This document shows positions 11,801 through 21,969 of a stretch of 64,000 bases of DNA, one piece after another; positions within the stretch are counted from its first letter, which is position 1, and the number at the start of each line of letters is the position of its first letter. Under the pieces are notes generated by a model, which was not told where the DNA came from, did no database searches, and worked only from the letters and a program-made list of their open reading frames with translations. Made by a program: the position numbers and the translations under genes. Source of the DNA: Muricea muricata. Its lineage: Eukaryota; Cnidaria; Anthozoa; Malacalcyonacea; Plexauridae. The DNA is taken from positions 32,616,982-32,680,981 of the forward strand of contig OY979718.1 in NCBI GenBank assembly GCA_963855995.1, written 5' to 3'.

Positions 11801-14121
11801 TTAAGATTTTCTTGATATAACCAAACATTAAGATTTTCTTGCAACAACATTGTGAATATATATGGGGGGGGGGGGGGATTCATTATATAAGAGGTTGTCG
11901 ACATTGAAAAATTTTACAACCAGCAAATGATTGTGATTATTTAACTATCATGGACCTTTATTTGCATTGTTAGACTGATATAACCAAACATTAAGATTTT
12001 CTTGCAACAACATTGTGATTATATGTGAAGGGATTCATTATATAAGAGGTTGTCGACATTGAAAAATTTTGCAACCAGCAAATGATTGTGGTTTTTTTAA
12101 CTATCAGGGACTTCTATTTGCATTGTTAGACTGATATAATCAAACATTAAGATTTTCTTGTAACAACATGAGGGTTGTCAGTACTGAAAAATTTAACAAT
12201 CAGCAAATAATTGTGATTAACATTGAGATTTCCTTGCAACAACATTGTGATTATACCTGGTAATCTGGGGGGATTAATATGAGGGTTGCCCATATTGAAA
12301 AATTTAACAACCAGCAAATGAGGGTGATCTGTAAAAGCTCGAGGATATTAAACACACGAGTCAGCGGAGTGACACGACCAGGGATGGATTAAAGACAATT
12401 TTTTCAGAATTTTTTTTATCTTTAATCTTTAATTGAATTAAAGATAATTAAAGACAGTTAAAGACGACTTTAAAGAAAACCTTTGAAATTTCAACAATAT
12501 TTTATAACTTCGTTAGTACATTGATAGCAGAATGTCCCCAAATACAATAAGAATGTCCCTAAATATCCCCACTTCCATCATTTCAAATGTTTCAGAGTGC
12601 TAGTTTTATTCTTTAGTCACTCAGTTGAACATCCTCCTCATTGTCATACTCATAGTCGTCAATGAGTCGCACATCTGACATCTGCAGAGTGTTTGTCTTG
12701 ATGTACACTAATTTTTTAACTTTCTCGGGGCCAAGGCGATTTCTTAGCTTTGAATGAATAAACCCAAAAAAGGAGTAAACATTGCAGTAAAGTATTTTTT
12801 ATTTATTAAATATTAAAAGAAGAAAGAATATAATTAAAGACAATTCTTAGCTGAAAAAGAAATCGTCTTTAATCATTAAAGATAATTAAAGACAAAATGT
12901 TTAAAGACAATTTGCCATCCCTGGACACGACGAGTACTCAAGTGAACAAAAAAATTCAGAATGGCCCAATAACTAAATAATATTCATCACAAAAATTTGT
13001 TCAAGCACACAAATATTTTACATACGGATTACCGCCTCCAAAGTCCAAATGACACACAACATGAAAAACTAAAAACCAGAACTTGAACGATAAAATAATA
13101 AAAACCAGAACTTGAACGATAAAATAATACAACATGACTCTTTAATACAACAATCTCATTGAAAGTCTGACGTTTTGATTGGTTCGTGGTTTCTTAAAGA
13201 TCTCAATATAATCAGGAATGTGATTTTGCGGACATGAAACCCACATACGGAAATTTTACGGTAACATAGTGGCGTAGCCACTACGTGGCTACCCACAAAA
13301 ACTAATAATTTCAGTTTTCTAAGTAAATAATATTCAGCAAAAACAACACCTCAGCTAAATGATGTTCTCTTCCCTTAACAGAACTACATTCGCGGGCTTC
13401 CACTGCTTAATTACCCAAAGGTTTGCACAAACTCTCCGCAACATGGAAAAGCATTTTGTGCTGAGCATCTTCAGTACCTAAATGATAAACAACCAACTGT
13501 ACCAACTGGCATACGCGAAGTTTTAAGTTATTGTGGCGTTCAGCGTGCTACAGGTAATGCAAGACCTGGGGGTGTGGTGTTGGTATTGTAGCCAGACGGT
13601 GACTAAGTGATCTAGTGTTATCTAGTCTGTGCTTTCAATAGTTACGATAAAAATGTGGGACCCACATAAAAATAAATACAATTATATGAATAAAATCTTT
13701 CAGGGACAGAAACAAGCGATGCTGAGTGACACTGAAATGTTGCTTAACAGTGATGTGTCAAAGGTTGCTGACGTTCTTTCTTCATTAGCTGAAACTGATG
13801 CTTCTCCTTGTGGGACCAGTGCTGTGGACACTCAAGGTATACCCAGTACCTATGGCCTGTATTTTATATAATAATAGTTTGTGATTATAAAATAATTAGT
13901 AGTGTTAACAACAAGTTGTAATTTTATTTGGTAGGAAATTCTGAATTTATTGCTGATCAGCATGATGCCTTTTCGAACGTTCTTACTGACTGTACTGAGC
14001 CTCAACCAACAGTATGTAACAAAGATACTGGCTTAAAGCAACGACTACAGAAATGGTCCAGAGGTCATCTTTTTATAGTCAGAGGGGGAGGAATTATTGA
14101 TAAGTGGAGTCCCTTATTTAA
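8840..14121 (+). CDS. Cysteine-cluster KDZ-associated protein, 7 exons visible, 3' part missing
   Basis: Exons: 8840-9470, 10025-10104, 10732-10935, 11106-11176, 13382-13553, 13704-13836, 13935-14121. Splice sites are consensus and phases match at every junction but one. Exon 1 has a helical start (MSKRLKKSADFSIESLREE) and a zinc cluster, CFNCN...CNRCKTFYGYSKYGN. Later exons read FWNGELEEELRELGQ, a CSDAC pair joined to GCGRLWVVDGQWKL, HGKAFCAEHL and CNKDTGLKQRLQKWSRG. I recall this series from coral proteins with a CxC5-type cluster fused to a KDZ-like transposase; that is memory, not a search. The expected 3' half, with the DTFH/KNH-type motif, is absent. Exon 1 needs a one-base shift near 8911-8915, and exon 6 enters out of phase. 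It is probably a disabled copy cut off by the adjacent BEL/Pao insertion. Confidence 0.7.
9590..9941. mobile_element. Foldback MITE, GGTCATGGCT family, 10-bp target duplication
   Basis: Termini are GGTCATGGCTTTATAGGATA and its reverse complement, with arms of well over 100 bp that fold on themselves. The flanks AATTGAGGAT (9580-9589 and 9942-9951) are an exact 10-bp target duplication. It lies in intron 1 of the surrounding gene. Related elements occur at 44581-45292 and 56606-56862. A 9-10 bp duplication suggests mobilisation by a Mutator-like transposase (inference). Confidence 0.85.
10133..10549. mobile_element. Compound foldback repeat, AGCCCGTTTTCCAC termini
   Basis: Two inverted arms joined at CGGGCTTAAGCCC near 10320, plus a third partial arm ending at 10549. 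Each arm has CACTAGGCGA or CACTTGGCGA next to TTCGCGCGAA. It is GC-richer than its intron surroundings. No coding capacity and no clear target duplication. Confidence 0.6.
11565..12325. repeat. Long-period minisatellite in an intron
   Basis: About six or seven diverged units contain, in order, AACATTAAGATTTTCTTGC, AACAACATTGTGA, a G run, GGTTGTCGACATTGAAAAAT and AACCAGCAAATGATTGTG. Unit length varies from about 90 to 160 bp because internal parts are missing in some copies. It occupies the intron between the exons ending at 11176 and starting at 13382. Confidence 0.7.
12379..12923 (-). mobile_element. hAT-type element with perfect 8-bp target duplication
   Basis: Termini CAGGGATGG and CCATCCCTG are typical hAT ends, flanked by an exact 8-bp duplication GACACGAC (12371-12378 and 12924-12931). 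Subterminal copies of TTAAAGACAATT recur near both ends. The interior retains the C-terminal end of a transposase on the minus strand. Internally deleted, so non-autonomous. Inserted in an intron. Confidence 0.9.
12613..12800 (-). pseudogene. hAT transposase C-terminal fragment
   Basis: On the minus strand an open frame ending at a TAA (12615-12613) reads FFGFIHSKLRNRLGPEKVKK followed by an acidic tail (DDYEYDNEEDVQLSD). SKLRNRL-x-P-x-x-V-x-x-L resembles the extreme C-terminus of hAT transposases, after the dimerisation domain. An AATAAA follows close behind the stop. The rest of the transposase is missing. Confidence 0.65.
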
Positions 14122-14190
14122 GTAAGTTGCTTTGAATGAAAAAAAAATAGACGTGGTAGATTTTAATGAATTAGTATACAACACACTAAC

Positions 14191-14415
14191 TGTCGGAACT
14201 CATTCGAGAACAATTAGTTTGTTTTACTCACGCGTGTTCCGCGCGTGGGAACAGGTCGGAACGTTTCGGAATATACCGTTTTTGCATGTTGACATGTAGC
14301 TTTTTCCATCTGTGATTGTGTTTGTGAAACTTAATATTGTAAAGGCGTAACGTTTTTTGAATAAATATTATACAAAAATTGTGGTTGGGAATTAATCAGG
14401 AGGCAATTCTCAACA
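14191..14415 (+). repeat. Putative 5' LTR of the BEL/Pao element
   Basis: Begins TGTCGGAACTC and ends CTCAACA, giving TG...CA-type ends. It contains an AATAAA-like signal (near 14360) upstream of the end. It is followed directly by a TGG-starting stretch (TGGCACCTCTACGG, from 14418) that could be the tRNA primer site. Boundaries are inferred because no second LTR is in the window to compare. Confidence 0.5.
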
Positions 14416-14579
14416 CGTGGCACCTCTACGGACGGGATTTATGTGATTTACGCTCGCACAAGAGCAAGAACCTCTGCAAAATTTTGACGAAACGACGTTA
14501 CGCCGTATTGGCGGGAAAACAAAAACCTGTCTTAAAAGCGATTAAAAAGTGGTGATTATTCTAGCTATCTCTCGGGAAT

Positions 14580-15292
14580 ATGGAAGAAAAAGTGAAGGAA
14601 CTAACTGCGAAATTACGGGCGCTAGACTTTGCCGTGAAAAGAAGTGACGAAGTGGTAAAAACGAACAGTAGCGAAGCGATATCAAGACATGAACAGTCGA
14701 TAGTAACAAAGATCAATGCGTGTCATACGTTAAAGGACAGTATCGAGGAAGAAAAAATTATAAAAGAGGAATCAGAAGAGCAAGTGACAGAGTGGGTGAG
14801 TGGCATCGAGCAAAAGCTGAAGGCTGCTGATAAAAAGGTTTTAGAATTACGAGGAATTACAGGTGGAATTGTGCGAAAAACGCAAGCGTTTCAGAAAGCC
14901 GAAGGCGTCAAAGAAGAGCTCATGCTTCAGGAAGAAAAACACGAACAAAAATTACGTCAAGAGCATGAGCTATTCGAACAACAGCTGAGATTTCAAAAGG
15001 CATTGGAAGCAAGTCGTCAAAGTCAAGCAAAAGCTGTTTCAACCAAGTTACCTAAACTTTCTATAACCAAATTTGATGGCAAATACGAGAATTGGCTGGC
15101 CTTTTGGAATAAATTCGTGGCGGAAATTGACAATACTGATCTTTCTCCGGTAACAAAGTTCGCATATTTGAATGAGCTCGTAGAACCAAAAATTCGAGCA
15201 GGAATTAACGGACTACCCCTAACCACGGAAGATTACAGCCGAGCGAAAGGAATTTTGGAAAGCGAATATGGCAAAACAAGTGAAATTGTTAA
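14580..15292 (+). CDS. BEL/Pao gag, N-terminal part (DUF1759-like)
   Basis: Open from ATG at 14580. Residues 1 to about 160 form a charged, heptad-rich coiled coil. They are followed by a DUF1759-type capsid-like region starting around KLPKLSITKFDGKYENWLAF, which continues with FAYLNELVEPKI and the YGKTSEIV motif. The frame is then broken by the TTAA-flanked insertion at 15293; the few residues that follow up to the stop at 15318-15320 come from the inserted DNA. Confidence 0.85.
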
Positions 15293-16775
15293 GGTTACAT
15301 TATATGATAGGTGCCTTTGACACAAAAAACATTCACTGCTCAGTCAGTTTTTACGGAACGTCTCTCAAATTTGGCAGAAATATTGCTTGATAGCTGTAAA
15401 AATACGTGACTTAAAACCATGTAGGTGAGTTTAAAATTATAGCGATAGTCGCGTGGTTTTTGAGAATCGGCAGTCATGGACGCGACGAGTTTTCTCCTTC
15501 GCTAGATTTACGCAGGAACTTCCAAATTAACATTTTTCGAATCTCTGATAATCAAGTTACAAAAACGTGTTCGCATTTTTTGACAGGTTGCGTTATAGCT
15601 GAGATATAAACCAGGCAACTTTAGTGTTCCTTCTGTTCGGGAGTGCGTTGAGAAAAACTATCATAACTCAAAAAATATCCCGTTACAAAAAATTTCCGAA
15701 CACGTTTTTACTCCTTAACTATCTCCCTATATTGTGACAAAGTTTGGGCAAAATCGGTTAAAACGTACGAGCTGGAAAGCTCACTTTGTATTGAGAAATG
15801 CGCAAAGTTCTCTTTAGAAAATAGAGGCGATCAAAGATTTCGCGGGTATTTTAGCGGCACTTAGCATTTGTACCTCCTACTTCCTTAATCCTTTAATCGC
15901 ATAACCAATTAGGTTCAACTTTCGTAATTGCTATTTGGCAAGGTGTTCTTTCCACCAATACTTTTACTAGTGCGGCAAAGTGCTTTTAGCATTCGGTAAA
16001 GTCAAAACACTGGAAAAATGCCGGCTAAACGCAAGAGCAAACAAGGCAAGGAAACCTCATAATCGTCTGCGCATAAAAGGAGACGGACTGAAACAACGGA
16101 CGCAGATAGTGACGACGGAAATACAAGCAAACAAACCCTTTTGGATAAAATGTTTGTTCTCGGGTAAATTTTATTTTGTTGGCGCATAGGCAATATCACA
16201 CTTGTAAATATCACGCTGATTTACTCGCTTGAACCGAAATAGTTCGTTTCACTGTCGCTTGACGCAGTAAAGCTATCATTTAAATAGGCCTGCTTACTCG
16301 CTTTTAGCTTCCTTGTGCTAGAAGACGGCGAGCTTAAACTTGAAGCCATGATAGTTGAGTCATTTGACTGCCACTGTTCTTCCTGATTAAACCAAGAACC
16401 ACGGTCGCTTTCTGCTAACGTTTTCAAAATGTATTCGTATTTTTTTTTATTTTTAGCTCTTCCAGGAGTCATAATCAGTGTTATAGCTACGTATCAGCAT
16501 GCGAAATAGGATCTGATGTAGAAAGCAAAACAGATGGCCACATACTGTCACCTCGACCGGATAATTTTGATGAACGTGTTAACAGAAAATGCCAATCTCA
16601 AATGCAACTTTCGCGGCAAAATATTTAGCAACTTTAATACATTTGCCCATATCTCTTTTGCGTTTTAAAATTTTAAAATTTTTTTTGCATATTTCGAAAG
16701 CTCGCTAATTAATTAGTAAAAATCGATAAAAAGCTCAAAATTGGTAATTTCAACATTTTTTCATATAATGTAACC
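15293..16775. mobile_element. TTAA-target (piggyBac-like) non-autonomous element in gag
   Basis: Perfect 15-bp terminal inverted repeats GGTTACATTATATGA (15293-15307 and, reversed, 16761-16775), flanked by TTAA on both sides (15289-15292 and 16776-16779). TTAA duplication is the hallmark of piggyBac-type transposition. The gag reading resumes beyond the right TTAA. No transposase domain was recognised inside. Confidence 0.9.
16018..16163 (+). pseudogene. Coding-like fragment inside the TTAA element
   Basis: From ATG at 16018 the frame begins MPAKRKSKQGKETS, meets a TAA, then continues SSAHKRRRTETTDADSDDG and on to a GTAAAT that could be a splice donor. The basic-then-acidic start looks like the N-terminus of a nuclear protein, possibly the lost transposase or a captured exon. 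I do not recognise it further. Confidence 0.3.
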
Positions 16776-16848
16776 TTAATTCATATGTGCAGAATATCTT
16801 GGAGTTACCAGTTGTCAAGGATACCAAGTAGATAAATTTTACAAAACT

Positions 16849-18075
16849 TTGTTATATAACGTACAATCGTTAGAGACTCTAGGCAAATTAGAGCGTGTTA
16901 ATGGAATGACAAGGAGTGTCTTAGATAAACTACCTGGTACAAAGAGTGATCTGGTGAGAGGAGAAGAAGGTTGGCAAGATTGGGGCCTGGCACAGCTAGT
17001 TACAGCATTGAAATTGTGGAGAGACATTAATCCTTGTAGCGAGGAGAGTAGTAAAGACAGGAAACGTAGGGATAGATCAGAGAAAATTCTTAACACTGGT
17101 GCAAAGAAACAGGGATGTGTGTATTGTGATGATGTGAGTCACAAGTCTCGCGAATGTACACGTGTTGCAGATGTTAACGAAAGAAAGAAAATCTTAGCAA
17201 CCAAACGGCTATACTTTAACTGTACCGGAGCACGACATCGAGCTTCTGAATGTAAAAGCACTTCCGGTTGTCAACGGTGTAAACAAAGACACCATACCTC
17301 AATTTGCATGATGAAAGAGAAGCTGTTAGCTACTGAACAGGGAAGCAAACCCGTGGTGTATCCAATCGTAAACGTTAACGTAGAGGGAATTGAGTGTCGT
17401 GCCCTGCTGGATACGGGGGCTGAAAGCTCCTACGCTTCGGCAGCCCTGCTAGATCGACTTCCAAAACGGTCAAAATCAAAGAAAGTGCGAAAGATTGAGA
17501 TGATGCTAGGTTCTTCAACTCGTGAAGTGTGTTTGTCCAAAATCATTGTTGAATCTGTCGATGGAAAAGAGAGATTGGAAGTCGAAGTCACAAGAGTGGA
17601 GCGAGGAAAACTGTTTATGGTTGACAATCCACATTATCCAGATATCATCAAGTCATTTAAGCATTTAGAGGGAGTAACCATTGTGGACAATGACCCTAAA
17701 CCCTTTCTACCTGTCCACCTGATCCTTGGGGCTAGTGATTATGCAGCAATAAAGACGGCGGAACCTGCACGTGTAGGTAAATTGGGAGAACCTGTAGCAG
17801 AGAAAACTAAATTTGGGTGGACTCTAATGTCTCCAGGAAAGGAGTTGGATCATTCGAAGATGTTGTTAACCCAGACAAGCTATACTGACTACGAGGAACT
17901 GTGTCGACTGGACGTACTTGGCCTGGAAGATAAAGCTGAACATGATCAAGAAGCAGTGCATGCTGAGTTTCGTGAACAACTTGTACGTCATCCAAACGGC
18001 TGGTATGAAACAGGGTTGTTGTGGAAGAAGTCCCACCCACCATTGCCCAGCAACAAGCAAGGAAGCTTACGCTGA
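16849..18075 (+). CDS. BEL/Pao gag C-terminus, zinc knuckles and aspartic protease
   Basis: Follows gag after the nested element, with a frame break near 16828 (an in-frame TAG). Visible in order: LLYNVQSLETLGKL (end of gag), three Cys/His clusters (CVYCDD-HKSREC, FNCTGARHRASEC, CQRCKQRHHTSIC), and a DUF1758-type retropepsin with the catalytic DTGAESSYAS. The later KFGWTLMSP segment leads toward the reverse transcriptase. The frame closes at 18075 in what should be the start of the RT domain. Confidence 0.85.
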   Translation: MLYNVQSLETLGKLERVNGMTRSVLDKLPGTKSDLVRGEEGWQDWGLAQLVTALKLWRDINPCSEESSKDRKRRDRSEKILNTGAKKQGCVYCDDVSHKSRECTRVADVNERKKILATKRLYFNCTGARHRASECKSTSGCQRCKQRHHTSICMMKEKLLATEQGSKPVVYPIVNVNVEGIECRALLDTGAESSYASAALLDRLPKRSKSKKVRKIEMMLGSSTREVCLSKIIVESVDGKERLEVEVTRVERGKLFMVDNPHYPDIIKSFKHLEGVTIVDNDPKPFLPVHLILGASDYAAIKTAEPARVGKLGEPVAEKTKFGWTLMSPGKELDHSKMLLTQTSYTDYEELCRLDVLGLEDKAEHDQEAVHAEFREQLVRHPNGWYETGLLWKKSHPPLPSNKQGSLR

Positions 18076-19526
18076 CTCGACCGTTTACAGCACCGATTAA
18101 ATAAAATGGAAGTCACTCGTGAATACAACAAAGTGATCGAGCAACAAAAAGGAAGAGGGAATAGTGGAACCAGCCTGTGAACCCCCTGTATCAAAAGAGT
18201 TTTACCTTCCCCACAAACCTGTCGTACGTACTGGAGCAGAGTCAACAAAGCTTCGCGTTGTTTATGATGGATCGGCAATCGCCCAGTCTCGCCCAGTCTG
18301 AATGATTGTCTGTATGCTGGACCTTCCCTCCAGAACAAGCTATGGAACGTTTTGACTCGAATGCGATTCCATCCAGTAGCATTATCTGGGGACTTGAGAC
18401 AAGCCTTTTTACAAATTAGAATCAAGAAAGAGGAAAGGGATTCTTTGAGATTTGGAAATCAACCGAGCATTCGCAACTAGAAGTACTTAGATTTACAAGA
18501 GCACTTTTCGGCTTAACCTGCTCGCCCTTTCTTCTTGCAGCAGTCGTGGACCATCACCTGGAAAGCTGGGAACTGAGAGAACCAGAGAAAGTGGCAGAGA
18601 TCCGACGAAGTCTCTATGTAGACGATCTTATAAGTGGAAAGCCAACTGTCGCCAGTGCAATGGAGCTAAAGAAGACTGCCATCAAAATATTTGACGATGC
18701 AACATTCACCTTGCATAAATGGCACTCAAACGAACCAAGCCTGGAAGATGACCAACCAAAACCAGAGTGTGAACAGAAGGAAGTAAAACCGGAGTGGGAC
18801 AGTAATCAAGTGGAACCCCAAGCTCAACAAACCTTTGCAAAGTCGCAGTTAAGCAAATTCAACCAATCTCAAACAAGCCTACTCGGGTTAAGTTGGGACA
18901 AGCAAGCAGATGAAATTAGCGTCGTAATTTCAAAAATGGCAACGTCTGTAACAAAGAGAGAACTCTTGCAAAACCTTGCAAAAATATATGATCCACTGGG
19001 GTTGGTGTCACCCGTCACCGTTAAAGGAAAGCGCATTTACCGCGAAGCCTGTAAACAGAAGGTACCATGGGATGCGAAGATACCAGCACCGCTGTCTACT
19101 GAATACCTACAATGGGCAAAGGCACTCCCAGAGAAAGTGACTGTCCCGAGATCCGTAACAGTTCATAGAGAAAGTGTAGATGAGATCGAGCTCCATGCAT
19201 TCGGTGACGCTAGTAAAAAGGGAGTAGCTGCTGCAGTGTATGCCATTACCAAACAAGCGTCTGGTGTTAACGTCGGCTTGGTCACTGCTAAAGCACGGTT
19301 AGCTAAACAGGATTTGACTATACCTCGTTTAGAACTTGTTTCAGCGCACATAGCCACAAACCTGGTTTCCAACGTGAAAAAGACCATTAATGATATTCCA
19401 GTGATATCCGTATTTGGATGGCTGGACAGTACAGTTGCCCTGCAGTGGTTACGAGGCGCTGGAGAGTACAAACAATTTGTAGCCAATCGGGTAAGGAAGA
19501 TTCACGAGCATCCCGAAATCATATGA
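18076..19526 (+). pseudogene. BEL/Pao reverse transcriptase / RNase H region
   Basis: Between 18076 and 18545 RT sequence is readable only by switching frames; LRVVYDGSA and SGDLRQAFLQIRI motifs are visible. From 18546 one long frame runs to 19526. It contains the RT active-site YVDDLISG (near residue 25), the KIYDPLGLVSP block of the Peptidase_A17-like region, then an RNase H-type segment with HAFGDASKKG and LDSTVALQWL. This copy cannot make an intact polyprotein. Confidence 0.85.
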
Positions 19527-20363
19527 CGCCATGTACCTACACACGATAATCCGGCAGATTTGGGAAGCCGGGGAGGCAGAGTTTCCGGTAATCAACGTTG
19601 GTGCAACGGCCCAGACTGGCTGGTGGATCCAGAACAATGGCCTCCAGACATCGTTACTGCACCGACGCCCGAAAGTGAGTGTGAAGCAAAAGCAGTGAAA
19701 GAAATATTCAGCGCCGCCGTGGATTCGAAAGATAAGTTCGACGAACTTCTCGAGAAAATCCCTTTGATGAAAGCTATCAGAGTCATCGCGTGGACACGTC
19801 GGTTCGTGTTCAACTGCAGAGCAGAGAAAGAGAACCGCCACAAAGGACCCACTAATAACCGAAGAGATCAACGACCAGCATACGTTTTGGATACAGCGAG
19901 CACAGTCATACCAGAATGACCAAATATCTGAAGACAAGTTACGCCTCAATGTTGAGACCAACGATGAAGATGGAGTCATGTATTGCAAAGGTCGAATACA
20001 AGGCGAACACCCGATATACTTTCCTGACGTCCATCCCTACGCCAAACGCATTGTTCACGAGGCTCACGAGCGCACCTTGCAAGGGGAGTGGGCTTAACTA
20101 TGACAAAGGTCAGAGAGCGATATTGGGTGCCTAGACTACGACAATTGGTAAAGAAAGTCATAACGGAATGTTTCAAGTGTCGAAGATTCCAAGCCAAACC
20201 AGTCGCAAGACCACCAGTGGAAAATCTGCCGCGAGATCGTACCGAGGGTAACAGACCGTTCCAAGTCGTTGGGGTAGACTTTGCCGGTCCTATAAAATAT
20301 CGATTGTCAAAGAAACTTAATTCCGTTAAAAGCAATCATCAGGCCCAATATTTATTAAAATAA
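19527..20363 (+). pseudogene. BEL/Pao RNase H tail and integrase zinc-binding region, truncated
   Basis: The 19560-19919 frame reads the linker with WLVDPEQWP. A further frame has an H-x-x-H...C-x-x-C zinc domain ending ECFKCRRFQAKP, then RPFQVVGVDFAGPIKY, the entry to the integrase core. Homology stops near 20320, before the remaining catalytic residues. The end could be a deletion or an insertion junction. Confidence 0.75.
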
Positions 20364-21140
20364 TCCTGACCTTTATAAATCAGTGCCTTGAATACGGCGA
20401 AAGACTACCATTCAAAAGTGTCCGAAACGATTAAATGCGAACGATTCAAACGTCCAAGGCTTCCACCAAAAAAATTCACTCGGCATGTATTTTTGGCAAC
20501 CAAAAATTAAAAAAGGGCCTGCGTTTGGCCCGATATATGACATCTCAATGAATATGTCAAATCAGTGGTCAAACTACAAGTCACAATTTTGTCGAAGGTA
20601 AATAGGGGAAGTGCTGCAAGTAAACACGCAATGCGGTTCGTCACTAGTCTCTTTGGTCCACTGCTTTTTCTCCGCTTGGTTTGTGATGTTGTGACGTCGT
20701 GTGATAGTCACAACTGAAACAAAGAGTAAACACAAAGTATTTATCGTGCATCAGATGCCCACATCACACAAATCAAGCGAACAATCGATTTGTAGGCGAA
20801 GATCTTGCTCCATCGTTTTGTAAATGTTTAATTTAGGATAGCTGTAGGTCACAATAACACCCAAGAGGCCAAAGCCGGCTAAAAATACATATTTTGGACA
20901 ACAAATGTCTCGAACTGACCAAGTGACCAATTCACAACACATTTCACGAGCGAGATTTTCACGAGGAATTCAGCAAAAATTACACAAATTGTGCTCAAAA
21001 CTTCCGCAATAATTAGTTGTTTCCAAAAAATGCTGACTCGAAGCGATTCCAAGCAACGAAACGTTTTAAATCGCGAAAAACATGGATTTCCCTGTAGAGT
21101 CTTATAGTTTTTTGCCCGGTTCCCGCGCCATCTTGGATTT
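20364..21140. other. Non-coding spacer; possible promoter at its end
   Basis: No gene recognised. A CRE-like TGACGTC occurs at about 20692. Near 21120-21140 CGCGCCATCTTGGATTTATCAT reads on the minus strand as CCAAGATGGCGCGGGAA, a YY1-type initiator motif, so a transcription start could lie here. Confidence 0.35.
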
Positions 21141-21324
21141 ATCATACAACAGTCAGCGGGGGGTATTTGCTACAGTCAGACTGTATCTAACCAATCAAAA
21201 TAACGCATTTTTGCTATAGTGGCTAGAGTTCGCTACAGTCAGATACAGTTGCGCAATCTTATGCTGCGTTATGAACGATGTTATATGGTGGCAAGTACAA
21301 AGTGCTTTAGTTTGATTTGCAACG

Positions 21325-21501
21325 ATGGCATCCAATGCTATATTAGACCGCCTGAATTGTACGCTAAACGAGCAAGTTTCTTTCTCCGAGAAAGCAAAAA
21401 AGCTGTCAGAGATCAAGCGTTTGTGTCAGGAGACATTGTCTGCCGATTACAAAGCAAAGCGTGGCATCGAACATGAAGTGTTCGTGTGTAATTTTGCCTA
21501 G
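21325..21501 (+). CDS. Small ORF, 58 codons, possibly a first exon
   Basis: ATG in good context (cgATGG) opens MASNAILDRLNCTLNEQVSF and runs through a Lys/Glu-rich helical segment to TAG at 21499-21501. Composition (amphipathic, low in rare residues) is more protein-like than the overlapping frame on the same strand. A GTGTGT near the end could be a donor. No family recognised. May be a first exon whose partners I cannot see. Confidence 0.3.
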   Translation: MASNAILDRLNCTLNEQVSFSEKAKKLSEIKRLCQETLSADYKAKRGIEHEVFVCNFA

Positions 21502-21872
21502 TTTAAGTTCCCTGTCACCCAACAATTGCGAGCGTGTAATCACTTTCCTGTCAGGTAGGCCAGTTGCCTCGTGAAATATTAATATGTTATCTCTTGTCGG
21601 TCAAGTTCTTGCTTGAATGCACGTGAATACTATTATTTATTAAGACACTTAGCTTAATTTGCATTGACAATGATGTATTATATTCCTACATAAATTTAAA
21701 TATATAAAAATAGCTGGCCTAACTGTCTGTACTGTGCACATGCTCATTAAAATTGTTGATACAGTGTACTATTCATAATAATTAATTAAAGCCTTGTCGG
21801 GACATACGAACATTAGCGTGAGTTCTCATCACGAACTTATCTAAACTCAGTCAGTTCAATCACTATAATATA

Positions 21873-21874
21873 GA

Positions 21875-21966
<92 letters not shown>
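21873..21966. repeat. (TA)n microsatellite
   Basis: About 94 bp of uninterrupted TA dinucleotides. No inverted repeat or retroelement end recognised beside it. Confidence 0.95.
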
Positions 21967-21968
<2 letters not shown>

Positions 21969-21969
21969 C

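Larger units (their letters stand above)
14191..20340 (+). mobile_element. BEL/Pao LTR retrotransposon, 5' LTR to integrase N-terminus, 3' truncated
   Basis: Order on the plus strand: putative 5' LTR, leader, gag, zinc knuckles, aspartic protease, reverse transcriptase/RNase H, integrase zinc domain. This pol order is that of BEL/Pao. The integrase catalytic core, any following ORF and the 3' LTR are not found. The copy has several frame disruptions and a nested 1.48-kb DNA transposon in gag. It starts 69 bp after the last visible splice donor of the gene at 8840-14121. Confidence 0.85.
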
